Shown here: positions 1-9,427 of the stretch, one piece after another
Layout of the letters: each line of letters starts with the position of its first letter
Numbering within the stretch: the first letter of the stretch is position 1
Virus record (IMG/VR): IMGVR_UViG_3300036831_000050
Location: 18,354 to 82,353 of that record
DNA: 64,000 nt
Origin: a virus
Direction: 5' to 3' (one strand)
Program-made: the position numbers and the translations under genes
The notes under the pieces: generated by a model
Databases searched by the model: none
The model's input: only the letters and a program-made list of their open reading frames with translations
Told to the model about the DNA's origin: nothing

Positions 1-1
1 G

Positions 2-169
2 GCGATGCAGGGTCACTCGCCCATCGGAAACTCGGCCGCGCTTATCAACAATCAGCCGACCATCAATGTGTATGTCGGTCAGGCCAGCGACGCCGGAGCG
101 GTGTATGACGCGATTGACAGGGCGACCGGCAGCGGCCTGGCCTCCACCATGCGATCAGTGGGAGCATAG
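2..169 (+). CDS. Tape measure protein, C-terminal end (partial)
   Basis: The frame is open from the window edge to TAG at 167-169 and gives 55 residues, including NQPTINVYVGQASDAG and a final short amphipathic stretch. Long tape measure proteins of siphophages commonly end in this kind of beta strand plus helix. Position decides the call: it sits directly before the distal tail gene. The bulk of the gene lies outside the window, so the family is inferred. Confidence 0.6.
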   Translation, partial: AMQGHSPIGNSAALINNQPTINVYVGQASDAGAVYDAIDRATGSGLASTMRSVGA

Positions 170-171
170 AC

Positions 172-615
172 ATGGCACGTGTGACGTTCACCGACCCGGC
201 GACTGGCGACACCTACACGTGGCCCAACAACCCTGCGCCTAACGAGATAACTCAAGCTGCGTCGAAGTCGCGGAGCATCGACCGCACTTCCTCCACCGGC
301 AACGTCGGCCTGGTCAAGCAGCAGGGCGACGACGGCGCCTACATCGTGCACTGGGAGCCGTCGGTGTTCACGCGCGAGCATGAAGTGCAGCTCTGGAGCT
401 GGTACACGCTGTCATCGAAGCAGACCATCTATCTGGCCGACTGGGATGGCAACGTCTACGAGGGTCAGATCATCACGCTCTCGAAGCAGGACATTGGCGC
501 ACTGGGCGGACCGGGTGACATACCCGACCGGCTCATGTACGCCAAGTACGTGTTCGAGTTCGAGGTGTACTCGTTCATCGCGGGCATCTTGGCCGACGCC
601 GGGGTTCGTGCATAG
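172..615 (+). CDS. Distal tail / minor tail protein
   Basis: 147 residues, ATG start with GGAG 8 bases upstream. The sequence is beta-rich (YTWPNNPAPNEITQAAS, HWEPSVFTREHEVQLWSWY, VYEGQIITLSKQ). It has the size and position of the small distal-tail-type protein between tape measure and baseplate hub in actinophages. It likely joins the tail tube to the tip complex. The next gene starts inside its stop codon (TAGTG), so the two are translationally coupled. Function is from synteny, not from a motif. Confidence 0.6.
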   Translation: MARVTFTDPATGDTYTWPNNPAPNEITQAASKSRSIDRTSSTGNVGLVKQQGDDGAYIVHWEPSVFTREHEVQLWSWYTLSSKQTIYLADWDGNVYEGQIITLSKQDIGALGGPGDIPDRLMYAKYVFEFEVYSFIAGILADAGVRA

Positions 616-3600
616 TGAAGACCATTCCCGAGACCGTCCTGGCACGCTGGCTGTCAGGGGAGCTGGTCGGACAGGCCAAGCACCAGATGGTCGTGCGCGT
701 TCGGCCTGGTGTCGTCATGCGCCAGTACGCCGAGCTTGAGCGCATCGACCTGGCCAAGTGGCCGCACGTCACACCGATGATCTACGACGGCGACAATTCG
801 ACACCGTGGCAGGGTCAGTGGGTGCCGCTAGGCGACTGGGTGACGCTACCGCACATACAGAGCAGCAAGTACACCCGGAGCTTTGACCAGAACGGCAGTT
901 CCACGCTAACTGTCGTTCAGGACAACATCGCCTTCACGCCCCAGTCGGGCTTCGCGGGCATCTACCGCAACATCGAGCGCGGGTACTTCTCGCCGTCGCG
1001 TGGCATTGTGCTCAGCTCTCGGCCGAGCCTGTGGACCGAGACCGGCTGGACGGACGTGCTCAACGGCGGCTACCAGATCGAGCTATGGGAGGGCTACGGT
1101 CTGGACCGCGACCCGTCCGTCATTCCACTAGAGACCCCCGACCCGGTGACGCACTCCTGCGCCCCACCCGATGCGGCGATCTCCCGCACGTGGACGGGCC
1201 TCATCGAGACCGTCGATCTGGAGTCACAGCCCGACCACATCACCCTGACATGTCGGGACTTCGGCATTCTCTTCACCGACCAGTACCTCCAGCATGCCAA
1301 CAAGGACCCCGCCATCATCGCGCCGACCACCTTCGCGGACCGGCGCACCACGATGGGCGAGCAGGCGGTCCAAGCCCTGCTGCCGCCGCCGAGCGGTGCC
1401 AACGGCGGTGGCCTACAGGGTAACTCTTACGAGGCCGTAGGCACGGAGGGTGCATATCTGAAGAAGCACGGCTACTTCGCCTTCACCACATCGAGAGCGT
1501 CGTCACGGTTCACCACCCCGGCCGACGCCAAGGTGGACACGTACAACAGCACCTACCCGTGGGAGACCACCTCGTTCGTGCTGGCGAATGGCTGGGTGTC
1601 AGCAGCACAGGCCCACCCGAACGACTATCAATGGCTGGAGATGGACCTTCCGGCTGGTGAGTACAGCGAGTTCGACATGGCACTGCCGTTCGCCCAGGAG
1701 GCATGGGTGTCCATCTACGTTGGACCTGGCGGGGGCTGGTATGACGACAAGACCGGGCTACTGCCCGAGGGCTGGGCCGACCCCGACGGGAACGGCGACA
1801 CACCGCTCGGCATACCGTTCGTCCACCACTTCGGCACTGTTCCCCCGTCGTGGGTGCCGGGTACTGACAAGGCCGGGAATGTCATCAACGCGACGACGTA
1901 TGCCGGTCCGCTTCAGTTCGGCCACGACTTCGTGGTGCCGAAGGGGTCAAAGCTGCGTGTCACATTCGGCAAGCTCAAGTTCCGCGACCCCTCCTATGAC
2001 ACCGCGCCACCGTTCCCCGCAGGACTGTGGGAGAAGTTGACCACCGAGATACAGAGCGTCTTGCCAGTACGGGATGCACGTGACCTAGTTGCGCGCGATC
2101 AGAAGGGGGTCGATGCCTGGAGTTCCGAAGTCAACAAGATGAAGGCATGGCAGTCGCAGGCCCACCACTGGGTGAACACCCCCTCGGAGTGGCCGTCGTG
2201 GTGGACCGATGTGATGAGAGGCCAGCTCAACAACGTCCCGGCAGGCAGCGTGAAGATCAACGCCCCTGTCATGCAGGGCACGACCATGGGACCTGACGTA
2301 CTTGTGCTCCCCAACCCTCACTCCCCCGACGGGTTTGACTACTTCGCCACCAACTACGACCACGGGCAGATCGACCGGGCCAACGACAAGAAGAGCTGGA
2401 GCAGTGAGCCGGTTGCCTGGTTTGACAGTCAGCTCAAGAATGCCGAGGCCCAGCTCGATGCCTGGCAGCGGCAGCTCAAGGGCGATCAGGAGTTCCTAGA
2501 CCAGGCCATCAAGGCCAAGTCGGTGGCGGCGACGGCGAAGGCGCGGCTTGCCGCACTCATGTCAAATTACAAAGAGCTGTGGATCAAGGACTCCCATCAT
2601 CGCCCCGGCTACTACGCTGGGTGCAACTACCTGCGTGCGTACAGAGTGTCAAAGACCGACCCGTCCGTCGATGTGGGTCAGTTCGACATGGGCGGCGCGC
2701 CGGTCAACGCCGAGCACTGGGTGCTCGTAGACGACGCCTCTGAAGTCATCACCCAGCTCTGCATCTGGCTGGGCTTCAAGGAATGGGACATCGACCGCTA
2801 CGGATGGTCACTTGTCAACCCGATGCAGTGGGGCATTGACAAGTTCTTCATCGACGTGGTGAATGACATGCTGGGCCAGGGCAACTACGTGTTCTTCATG
2901 GGACCGCCCACCGAGGACGACCGCAGCATCGGCGTGCCGAGCTTCAAGCAGCAGCGCGCAGTCGCCAACCCGGTGCCTGACATGCTTCAGGTAGACGACC
3001 ACCTCCTCACCGAAGCAGCGCAGATGAAATGGGACCTGTCCACGCTGCCGGGGCAGTTCATCTACCGGGGCGACCCAGTGCCGACGGACGGCTCGCGCGG
3101 TCCCGGCCAGACGTATGAGAACGATCTGGTGGACACTTACATGGCAACTTACGTTCCGCCGTGGGCTGGCGCGGAGAACTGGACACCCCTCGACGGCTCA
3201 GACCCAATGACAGTGGACCCGCCAAACAGGGTCGCCGGAGTCATGCGCCACTTCATTCAGACCGTCGGCGTCAACGTCGTCATCGGCCTCACCTCCAACG
3301 AGGAGTGCCTGTTCGCCTGCCTGCTGGCGGCCGTGCAGTACGCGCTCGGCATCGCCACCGGACAGGTTCAGGTGCCTGGTCTCGCGGTCCCGCAGCTCAA
3401 CGACCAGATCAGCGTCGTTGACGAGGGGAGTGGCATCAACTCGCGCATGTGGATCGCCTCGATTGACAGCGAACACACGGGCGGCTCCAACGGCATGTGG
3501 AAGATGGTCATATCAGGGTCTTACATCGACCACGTGGACATGGTGCTGGTGCTCGATGACTACTGGGCAGCACTCAAGGCGTACCAGGCACTCAAGCAGG

Positions 3601-3641
3601 ACCCGATCACTCTCGTCCCCGTCGGACAGGTGGGCTTCTAA
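615..3641 (+). CDS. Large baseplate / minor tail protein
   Basis: 1008 residues from a GTG that overlaps the previous TAG by one base. It is rich in Trp, Tyr and Gly with many beta segments. A Lys/Gln/Ala coiled-coil stretch lies near residues 600-650 (QLKNAEAQLDAWQRQLKGDQ). Size and position fit the tail-tip hub (Tal or prophage endopeptidase-tail position). I see no clear peptidase or hydrolase catalytic motif. Three copies of the dispersed palindrome lie in or at the end of this gene (882-909, 3137-3164, 3653-3680). Confidence 0.6.
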   Translation: MKTIPETVLARWLSGELVGQAKHQMVVRVRPGVVMRQYAELERIDLAKWPHVTPMIYDGDNSTPWQGQWVPLGDWVTLPHIQSSKYTRSFDQNGSSTLTVVQDNIAFTPQSGFAGIYRNIERGYFSPSRGIVLSSRPSLWTETGWTDVLNGGYQIELWEGYGLDRDPSVIPLETPDPVTHSCAPPDAAISRTWTGLIETVDLESQPDHITLTCRDFGILFTDQYLQHANKDPAIIAPTTFADRRTTMGEQAVQALLPPPSGANGGGLQGNSYEAVGTEGAYLKKHGYFAFTTSRASSRFTTPADAKVDTYNSTYPWETTSFVLANGWVSAAQAHPNDYQWLEMDLPAGEYSEFDMALPFAQEAWVSIYVGPGGGWYDDKTGLLPEGWADPDGNGDTPLGIPFVHHFGTVPPSWVPGTDKAGNVINATTYAGPLQFGHDFVVPKGSKLRVTFGKLKFRDPSYDTAPPFPAGLWEKLTTEIQSVLPVRDARDLVARDQKGVDAWSSEVNKMKAWQSQAHHWVNTPSEWPSWWTDVMRGQLNNVPAGSVKINAPVMQGTTMGPDVLVLPNPHSPDGFDYFATNYDHGQIDRANDKKSWSSEPVAWFDSQLKNAEAQLDAWQRQLKGDQEFLDQAIKAKSVAATAKARLAALMSNYKELWIKDSHHRPGYYAGCNYLRAYRVSKTDPSVDVGQFDMGGAPVNAEHWVLVDDASEVITQLCIWLGFKEWDIDRYGWSLVNPMQWGIDKFFIDVVNDMLGQGNYVFFMGPPTEDDRSIGVPSFKQQRAVANPVPDMLQVDDHLLTEAAQMKWDLSTLPGQFIYRGDPVPTDGSRGPGQTYENDLVDTYMATYVPPWAGAENWTPLDGSDPMTVDPPNRVAGVMRHFIQTVGVNVVIGLTSNEECLFACLLAAVQYALGIATGQVQVPGLAVPQLNDQISVVDEGSGINSRMWIASIDSEHTGGSNGMWKMVISGSYIDHVDMVLVLDDYWAALKAYQALKQDPITLVPVGQVGF

Positions 3642-4186
3642 TGGCTGGGGGCCAACGAGAGAACCAGAGTTGGGCCGAAAGCCAGCGGCACGCGGCAGGT
3701 CGGGCGAGCGGGAGGGCACGTGTCAACCAGCTCGGACGTGCGCTTGCTCGCGTTGAGATTCGCCGCGCCCAGACCGAGCAGAGCAAGGCCAAGCGCGCTG
3801 CACAGGGCCAGGGCGAGTATGACCAGCAAGTCCAGTTCCCGTTCCACGGCAACGCCACGGCGGACTGGTCCTTCGTTGACAAGCAGGTCAAGCTCCGCAT
3901 GCCATTCATCTCCGCCAAGCAGCAGCGTCCAGTGCCGTTCGAGACCCCACACTTCACCTACGGCGTAGTGCTTGACAACCCGCCGAAGGACATGCTCATC
4001 GTCGTGGTCACCGTGGTGCAGTGGACGGTGAATCGAAGGGGTTGGACCACGGGCGCCACCGTTCGAGTGGCCGCCCAGGCGCCCAACGCCGGGAAGCTCG
4101 CGTTTAGCGGTACAGTCCATCTCACGTTCTCCGGTTACTCGGCGTACGCCGAGAACCAGAACACTCAGCCACAAGGGAGCCTATAG
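3641..4186 (+). CDS. Minor tail protein, possibly lectin-like
   Basis: 181 residues; ATG overlaps the previous TAA (TAATG). The first 60 residues are Arg/Ala/Gln-rich and helical. The rest is beta-rich, with DWSFVDKQVKLRMPF, PHFTYGVVLD and a final FSGTVHLTFSGYSAYAE that resembles H-type-lectin-like strands in phage fibre proteins. A helical attachment segment plus a sugar-binding head would suit a short side fibre. That reading is inference. Confidence 0.4.
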   Translation: MAGGQRENQSWAESQRHAAGRASGRARVNQLGRALARVEIRRAQTEQSKAKRAAQGQGEYDQQVQFPFHGNATADWSFVDKQVKLRMPFISAKQQRPVPFETPHFTYGVVLDNPPKDMLIVVVTVVQWTVNRRGWTTGATVRVAAQAPNAGKLAFSGTVHLTFSGYSAYAENQNTQPQGSL

Positions 4187-4188
4187 CC

Positions 4189-5715
4189 ATGCCCGCCAAG
4201 ACACCGTTCGCAGGTCTCGAAGTCCTCTTCGGTCCGGGCGACCCGCTCAGCTCTGACGGCTACGCCTTCACGGCCGTCAACCCGGTCGTCATCGACGCGC
4301 TGTTGCGCATCGGCGCTGTCACGCACAGGCACGATGGTCACGCCGCGATGGCCGACCCGACCGATGCCCCGGTGCTGGCCGTCAACCCGGCCGGTGGCAA
4401 CATTCCGGGCGGCCTGGAGCTGCACATCTGCTACACGCTGCTGGACATCGACGGTGGCGAAACGCTCCCGGTCCCGGCTACCTCGATTGTCACACCGAGC
4501 GGCTTCGCGACCCCCACGAACGAGCCGAGCGTCGCGCAGATCGCGGTCCCCTCCGGGCACAAGGGTCTGCTGAAGGGCAGCTACAGCTTCGGCGTGACGG
4601 TCACGGACGGCGAGGGTGGCGAGACCCAGATGAGTCCCATGACGACCATCTACGGGCAGGACGCCTTCCACGTCAGCGGCCTGACGGCACTCGTCAACGC
4701 TGCCAGCGGCAGCAACCCAATGGCGGGCTGGCGGCTGTGGGTGCAGGCGAACGGTGGTGCGCTGTACCTCATTGGCACGGGGACACATGCCACCGATGCC
4801 TTCACCTACGACGGCAATGTCATCGGTGACTGCACGATTAGCCCACCCGCGATTGACACCACCACCACGAACAACCAGCTTGAGGTGACAGTTCCGAACA
4901 CGCAGCCTGCGGGCGCTGAGCGGTTCGCAATCTACGTCAGCATCAACGGCGCCTTCAACTCACCGGCCCTACTTGGCGGCCCGTACCCCGCTGCCGATCT
5001 CGGCACTGTCAAGACATTCGCCAACCTGCTGGTCCAGCCTGGCGCTCCGCCACCCGTCAGTCGCTCCTACCCCGGCGCGGCGAAAATCGACCCGGACACG
5101 GAGATGCTGGCCTTCCCCTGGAAGCGGCCGGTGGCCACCAGCGCCGACCTGCCATCGGGCGCCAACGAGGACGGCGACGTACGCATCGCGCTCGACACCA
5201 AGATTCCGTGGGTGTGGAACGCGGCCGGACCCGCCTGGGAGATTCTGCCGATTCCCGACGTTGAGCCGGTGGACTCGTTCAAGGGCACGGTGGCCACTAC
5301 GGCAGCACTTCCGTCTGCCGGTAACACCGACGGCGACGTGTATCTGGTCCGCGATAGCTACCAGCTCTGGGTCTGGGAGAACACGGCAGCCGTGTGGGTG
5401 CCGCTTACCGAGGAGGCGGCCAACCATCAGGTCGCCGCCTATCAGCTCGTCCTCACCGACGTGGGCAAGACCGTGGAGTTCGACGTGGCGGCCGGAGCGG
5501 CCGTGACGGTGCCGACCCATGCCACGGTGGCCTTCCCCGTGGGCGCGGTCATCAGAGTCCTCCAATTCGGCGCGGGGCAGGCAGCGATCACCGCTGCGGG
5601 CGGTGTCACGATTCACTCCAAGGGAGGTCTGACCCATACCGCCGCCCAGTACAGCGAAGTGAAGCTGCGTCAGCGCGCCGTCGATGAGTGGGTGCTGACC
5701 GGCGACCTGGCATGA
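4189..5715 (+). CDS. Tail fibre protein with repeated modules
   Basis: 508 residues. The N half has two beta-sandwich-like segments. Residues about 310-400 hold two copies of one module: VATSADLPSGANEDGDVRIA...WVWN and VATTAALPSAGNTDGDVYLV...WVWE, each about 45 residues. The C-terminal 85 residues (DVGKTVEFDVAAGAAVTVPT ... VDEWVLTGDL) match the common knob that ends many phage fibres. It probably contributes to host binding. The next gene starts in an ATGA overlap. Confidence 0.6.
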   Translation: MPAKTPFAGLEVLFGPGDPLSSDGYAFTAVNPVVIDALLRIGAVTHRHDGHAAMADPTDAPVLAVNPAGGNIPGGLELHICYTLLDIDGGETLPVPATSIVTPSGFATPTNEPSVAQIAVPSGHKGLLKGSYSFGVTVTDGEGGETQMSPMTTIYGQDAFHVSGLTALVNAASGSNPMAGWRLWVQANGGALYLIGTGTHATDAFTYDGNVIGDCTISPPAIDTTTTNNQLEVTVPNTQPAGAERFAIYVSINGAFNSPALLGGPYPAADLGTVKTFANLLVQPGAPPPVSRSYPGAAKIDPDTEMLAFPWKRPVATSADLPSGANEDGDVRIALDTKIPWVWNAAGPAWEILPIPDVEPVDSFKGTVATTAALPSAGNTDGDVYLVRDSYQLWVWENTAAVWVPLTEEAANHQVAAYQLVLTDVGKTVEFDVAAGAAVTVPTHATVAFPVGAVIRVLQFGAGQAAITAAGGVTIHSKGGLTHTAAQYSEVKLRQRAVDEWVLTGDLA

Positions 5716-6755
5716 GTCCGGTCCCCGCATTCAAGGACGACTTCAGCACTGACAACAGTGCTACGTGGCAGTTCGACGCCTATCTGGGCGGTGGAGGTGA
5801 CGGGGGCGCCTTCGGCGGAAACTCCTGGGACCTGACAGCCTTCCCCGGCAATCTGTACGTCGCATCGGAGGCGGGGGCGCCCCATGAGTTCGTCACGATT
5901 GCGGCGGCCGGTCATGACTTCACTGTGGCCACGTGCAACGTCGTGGCCGTGCAGATGGTGGGCTTCCCTGGTGGCACCGACCGCGCCCATGGAGTGTCCG
6001 TAGGACTGGCGAACTTGACCGCCCCCTACAACGAGCTGGTGGCCAGTCTCAACGGGAACCTGCTCGGCCTGTGTCTCGGCCACTCCCCCGATCTCACGTC
6101 CACGTTGATCGACATACCTGACACCGCCGACGGCTTCGCCTGCGACAACACCCTGCCGCTTTGGCTGGCGCTGGTGCTCGACGGACCAGACACACTGGCG
6201 TGTGTCTACGACACGGACCCCTTCGCTGGCGGTGCGCTGCCGACTCCAAGGGCCAAACTCAAGTGGAGTGATTACGCAGTCGCGCAGGGCCAGCCAGCGG
6301 ACCCCACGACAGGCCTGGGGACCTGCGTGCCGCAGCTCGGCTTCTGGCTGACCGGCATCAGTCCGCAGGACACGATGAGGGTGGACAACTGGGAGGCAGG
6401 CGAGATGCCTCGCGTCCAGCCCGACAACATCAAGGTGGGGGCACAGCCCAACTCGATTCCGGCCGACGGCACGTCGCAGAGCGATGTAACGGCGCTCGTC
6501 AGGGATCACACGGGCGCGGGCGTGCCCGGACTAGCCGTGGTCTTCACACCGGCCGCGCACTTCGGTGGCGCTGTCACTGACAACGGCGACGGGTCCTACG
6601 ACACGCTCTTCACCAGCGACACCAACCCAGGCTCGGTAGAGGTGCAGGCCAAGACCGGGACCATCTCTGCCACCACCTCGATTCAGCAGAGGCCACCGGG
6701 CGACATTCACGCTGGGCCGCCGCAGGTCGGGATCGTGAAGCGGGGTCCACGATGA
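5712..6755 (+). CDS. Fibre-like minor tail protein with Big1-type C-terminal domain
   Basis: 347 residues from the ATG in the ATGA overlap with the upstream gene. The N-terminal 230 residues look like a jelly-roll or laminin-G-type sandwich (FKDDFSTDNSATWQFDAYLG). The last 110 residues form an invasin/Big1-like Ig domain (SIPADGTSQSDVTALVRDHT, TDNGDGSYDTLFTSDTNPGS). Its paralogue follows immediately and shares this domain. Big domains commonly act as spacers or adhesins on virions. Confidence 0.6.
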   Translation: MSPVPAFKDDFSTDNSATWQFDAYLGGGGDGGAFGGNSWDLTAFPGNLYVASEAGAPHEFVTIAAAGHDFTVATCNVVAVQMVGFPGGTDRAHGVSVGLANLTAPYNELVASLNGNLLGLCLGHSPDLTSTLIDIPDTADGFACDNTLPLWLALVLDGPDTLACVYDTDPFAGGALPTPRAKLKWSDYAVAQGQPADPTTGLGTCVPQLGFWLTGISPQDTMRVDNWEAGEMPRVQPDNIKVGAQPNSIPADGTSQSDVTALVRDHTGAGVPGLAVVFTPAAHFGGAVTDNGDGSYDTLFTSDTNPGSVEVQAKTGTISATTSIQQRPPGDIHAGPPQVGIVKRGPR

Positions 6756-7738
6756 CGCACTGGACCGATGACTTCACGCACGACCACTTCACGGACGGCA
6801 CCTACACGGTCGGAGCACTCCCGTCCTACCACGTGGGTGGGGGTGACCTGTCCGTGGAGGTGCTGGACTGGACGGACGAACACCTCAGTGGCCGCTATCT
6901 GCGCGACGGCGGTGTGTTCACGTCCTGGCTGAGGGTCGATGACATCACCAACCTCTACTTCGCGCAGCTCAGACTCTCCAACCTGAGTGACACCTTCATT
7001 CGCGGACTGATCTACGGTCCCGATATACCTTCGGGGGTCGGCGGTGTCGCGAACGAGGCCGATGTCACCTACGGAGGGCCGAGCTTCGGCGGCGACTTCG
7101 CCATGTTCTTCGCTGACCAGCCGACGAGTGGGCCGGTCACGATCACCATGGAGGTCTTCGCCCCCGGTCTGCTGATAGGCCAGGCTGCCATCAGGCTCAA
7201 GGTCACGTGGCCTCCCGACCACTTTGACGAGAGCGTGTTGGCCATCGCTGACGCCGACTGGGCGACGCTCAAGGGCATGACACTCTGGCCAGAGGTAGTG
7301 GCCAACGGCCGTTCGGGGCTAGGCGCGCTGGACCCCAGCGCCCATGATGTCGTCTTCACTGAGTGGCACTACGACGATGAGGGCGGCGGGCCGCCTCCGC
7401 CTCCGCCGAGAGCGACGATGGCGCTCGGCGCCAACCCCGGGTCAATTCCAGCAGACGCCAGCTCGACCAGTGATGTGACAGCGTACGTGAGAGACCATTC
7501 GGGCGCGGGTGTGCCTGGCCTGGGCGTCGTGTTCACACCGGCCTCGCATTTCGGCGGCGCCGTCACCGACAATGGCGACGGGACCTACGACACGACTTTC
7601 ACCAGCGACCTGAACCCCGGCTCGGTGGAGGTGCAGGCGGCGGCGGCCACCCTCAGGGCCACCACGGCCATTCGGCAGCGGGGCGAGCAGGGCGATATGC
7701 ACGCTGGCGCCCATCAAGTAGGCATTTTGCGGCCTTAG
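6752..7738 (+). CDS. Paralogous fibre-like protein with Big1-type C-terminal domain
   Basis: 328 residues; ATG in an ATGA overlap. The N-terminal part is a different beta-sandwich (WTDDFTHDHFTDGTYTVGAL). A GGGPPPPPP linker near residue 210 leads to a Big1 domain nearly identical in layout to that of the preceding gene (SIPADASSTSDVTAYVRDHS). Both proteins end in a similar HAG..QVGI tail. Tandem duplication of the C domain with diverged N heads suggests two receptor-binding specificities (inference). This is the last tail gene; a non-coding gap follows. Confidence 0.6.
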   Translation: MTHWTDDFTHDHFTDGTYTVGALPSYHVGGGDLSVEVLDWTDEHLSGRYLRDGGVFTSWLRVDDITNLYFAQLRLSNLSDTFIRGLIYGPDIPSGVGGVANEADVTYGGPSFGGDFAMFFADQPTSGPVTITMEVFAPGLLIGQAAIRLKVTWPPDHFDESVLAIADADWATLKGMTLWPEVVANGRSGLGALDPSAHDVVFTEWHYDDEGGGPPPPPPRATMALGANPGSIPADASSTSDVTAYVRDHSGAGVPGLGVVFTPASHFGGAVTDNGDGTYDTTFTSDLNPGSVEVQAAAATLRATTAIRQRGEQGDMHAGAHQVGILRP

Positions 7739-7762
7739 GGAAAGTCTCCAGTTTGCGGGAAG
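7735..7762. repeat. Dispersed palindrome, copy in early control gap
   Basis: TTA, six bases, core GTCTCCAGTT, six bases, AAG. It begins at the stop codon of the last tail gene and fills the gap ahead of the replication operon, where it could act as an operator. Confidence 0.6.
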
Positions 7763-7824
7763 AACACAGGTTCCGTCCGAGCCATGGGGCATGATGCAAC
7801 AGTCCGAATCGAGAGGAGTACCCG
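7739..7824. promoter_or_regulatory. Control gap before the replication operon
   Basis: 86-base gap between the tail block and the first replication gene. It holds most of one dispersed palindrome and a CATGAT sequence at 7790-7795 that could be a -10 box, then GAGAGGAG just before the ATG at 7825. No clear -35 box. A promoter is expected here because a new functional block starts. Confidence 0.4.
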
Positions 7825-8865
7825 ATGCCCCAGCAGCAGTGGCAGCCACCCGCGCCGCCAGACGAACCCGTGCAGGAAGGTGCGCGTTGGCGCTGGCATA
7901 AGCCGCCCAGCGAGGCCGTGGCCACGTGGTTTGGCCAGCAGCACATCGCAGACGAGCTGGACCATGAGCACTACGTCGGCGGCGTGGTCCTCATTCCCCA
8001 GTCGGAGAAGGTGAAGTACACCAAGCCCGACGGCAGCGGCACCATCGAGCGCCAGGAACAGGTCTTCACGCCGTACGTCCAGATCGGGACGCGCATCGCC
8101 TACTTCCACGATCTCGCGGAAGCGCGCAACTTGATTCCTGTCATAGAGCCAGCCGACGTGCCGCGTGCCACCAACCCCCAGTCGCTCTACTTCAACGCCA
8201 ACATGGAGGCGGGCCTGTGGTGGCACGTCGTCGCCGGTCGCAACCAGGGCGACGGCAACCAGCGGTTCCTCTGCGCGACGTGGACCGTGGCGCTCTACAA
8301 GCCCGAGAGCTACGCGCGCAAGCTCAACGGCCACAAAGAGATGCCCGTGCGTCAGGGCCGGGGCACCAAGCAGGTCTGGGGCAGCGCCGACATCAACCAG
8401 ATCGCCAAGGCTCAGACCGGCGCCATCGGCCGCGCGTTGGGCGTGTGCGGCATTCTCGTCGTCGGCACGGGTATCGCCACGGCGGAGGACATGCAGGAGT
8501 ACGTCGGAGCACCGCCCCAGCAGCCCGTGCAGGGCGAGCCGCAGCTTCCCGTACCCACCGAGGTGCCTGGGGCCGAGGCGCCGCCACTGGACCCGGAGGC
8601 CGCGCTGGACCAGCTCAGGGCGCACGCCATGACCCTCCAGGCCCAGATGCAGGAGCGCGGCGTGTGGCCGGAGTTCTCGGCCTGGTACTCCGAACGGGCC
8701 AAAGAGTCCGGGTGGTCCAGCCTCAACGACGTGCCGCACGATGCACTGCGCGGCGTCGTCAGTCGCATGGAGCGCATGGTGGCCGAGGCGCCCGCCAGTG
8801 TGCCTAACGAGCAAACTCAAGTCGCACCACTAGAGGAGGTGGCGAGTGAGCCGGTTCAGCAGTGA
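7825..8865 (+). CDS. Probable single-strand annealing recombinase (Erf/Rad52-like)
   Basis: 346 residues; ATG with GAGAGGAG upstream. Near residues 190-230 it carries AKAQTGAIGRALGVCGIL followed by GIATAEDMQEY, the pattern of an alanine-rich helix, GRAL and then A.AEDM that is typical of Erf-type and related phage annealing proteins. A Pro/Gln-rich linker and a helical C-terminus follow. RusA-like and RecB-like nucleases downstream support a recombination role. The family is assigned from this motif alone. Confidence 0.5.
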   Translation: MPQQQWQPPAPPDEPVQEGARWRWHKPPSEAVATWFGQQHIADELDHEHYVGGVVLIPQSEKVKYTKPDGSGTIERQEQVFTPYVQIGTRIAYFHDLAEARNLIPVIEPADVPRATNPQSLYFNANMEAGLWWHVVAGRNQGDGNQRFLCATWTVALYKPESYARKLNGHKEMPVRQGRGTKQVWGSADINQIAKAQTGAIGRALGVCGILVVGTGIATAEDMQEYVGAPPQQPVQGEPQLPVPTEVPGAEAPPLDPEAALDQLRAHAMTLQAQMQERGVWPEFSAWYSERAKESGWSSLNDVPHDALRGVVSRMERMVAEAPASVPNEQTQVAPLEEVASEPVQQ

Positions 8866-9427
8866 CTACGACGACGAGTATTTCCCCAACCAGGCCGCGC
8901 TCTGGCAGGCCAACGCCAGACGCGCACTGAAGGGGAAGAAGGGTCGCAAGGCTCTCGCTGAGCTGCGCGACGCACTGCGGGCACTGCCCGAGAAGCGCCT
9001 GATCGCTGGCGCGCTGTGCACCGTGGGCGGCCTGGAGCGACCCGACATCGCGGAGAAGCTGGCCGAGGAGGAGCGCCGTCATGAGGAGAACCCTCAGTGG
9101 GGCAACTGGTATCGCGACGAGGCGACGAGCAAGGTGAAGGAAGAGGGCGAGGGCGTGTGCGCCATCGGCGCATACCTCTGGCACCGCGAAGTGAAGGCCG
9201 GGACCGACCCCGAGGAGGCGTTCGCCAAGCTGCCGACACTGCTCGACATCGACGGTGGTGACTACGAGACCGCGAGGGCGGGCCACGAAGCCGGACTCAC
9301 CTTCACGCTCGCCTGGCAGCTCGCCTGGCGCAACGACGAGGAGTACGACGGCCTGTCACCAGAGGAGCGGTACGAGTCCTTCATGCGCTGGCTCGATGAG
9401 GAGCTGGGCGACGCGGTGGCGGCGTGA
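8846..9427 (+). CDS. Conserved phage protein of unknown function
   Basis: 193 residues, acidic, mostly helical. GTG start preceded by AGAGGAGGTGG, overlapping the upstream gene by 20 bases. The N-terminus (MSRFSSDYDDEYFPNQ) is Asp/Tyr-rich; WRNDEEYDGLSPEERY lies near the end. I do not recognise the fold. Its place between the annealing protein and the resolvase suggests a recombination or replication accessory. Confidence 0.6.
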   Translation: MSRFSSDYDDEYFPNQAALWQANARRALKGKKGRKALAELRDALRALPEKRLIAGALCTVGGLERPDIAEKLAEEERRHEENPQWGNWYRDEATSKVKEEGEGVCAIGAYLWHREVKAGTDPEEAFAKLPTLLDIDGGDYETARAGHEAGLTFTLAWQLAWRNDEEYDGLSPEERYESFMRWLDEELGDAVAA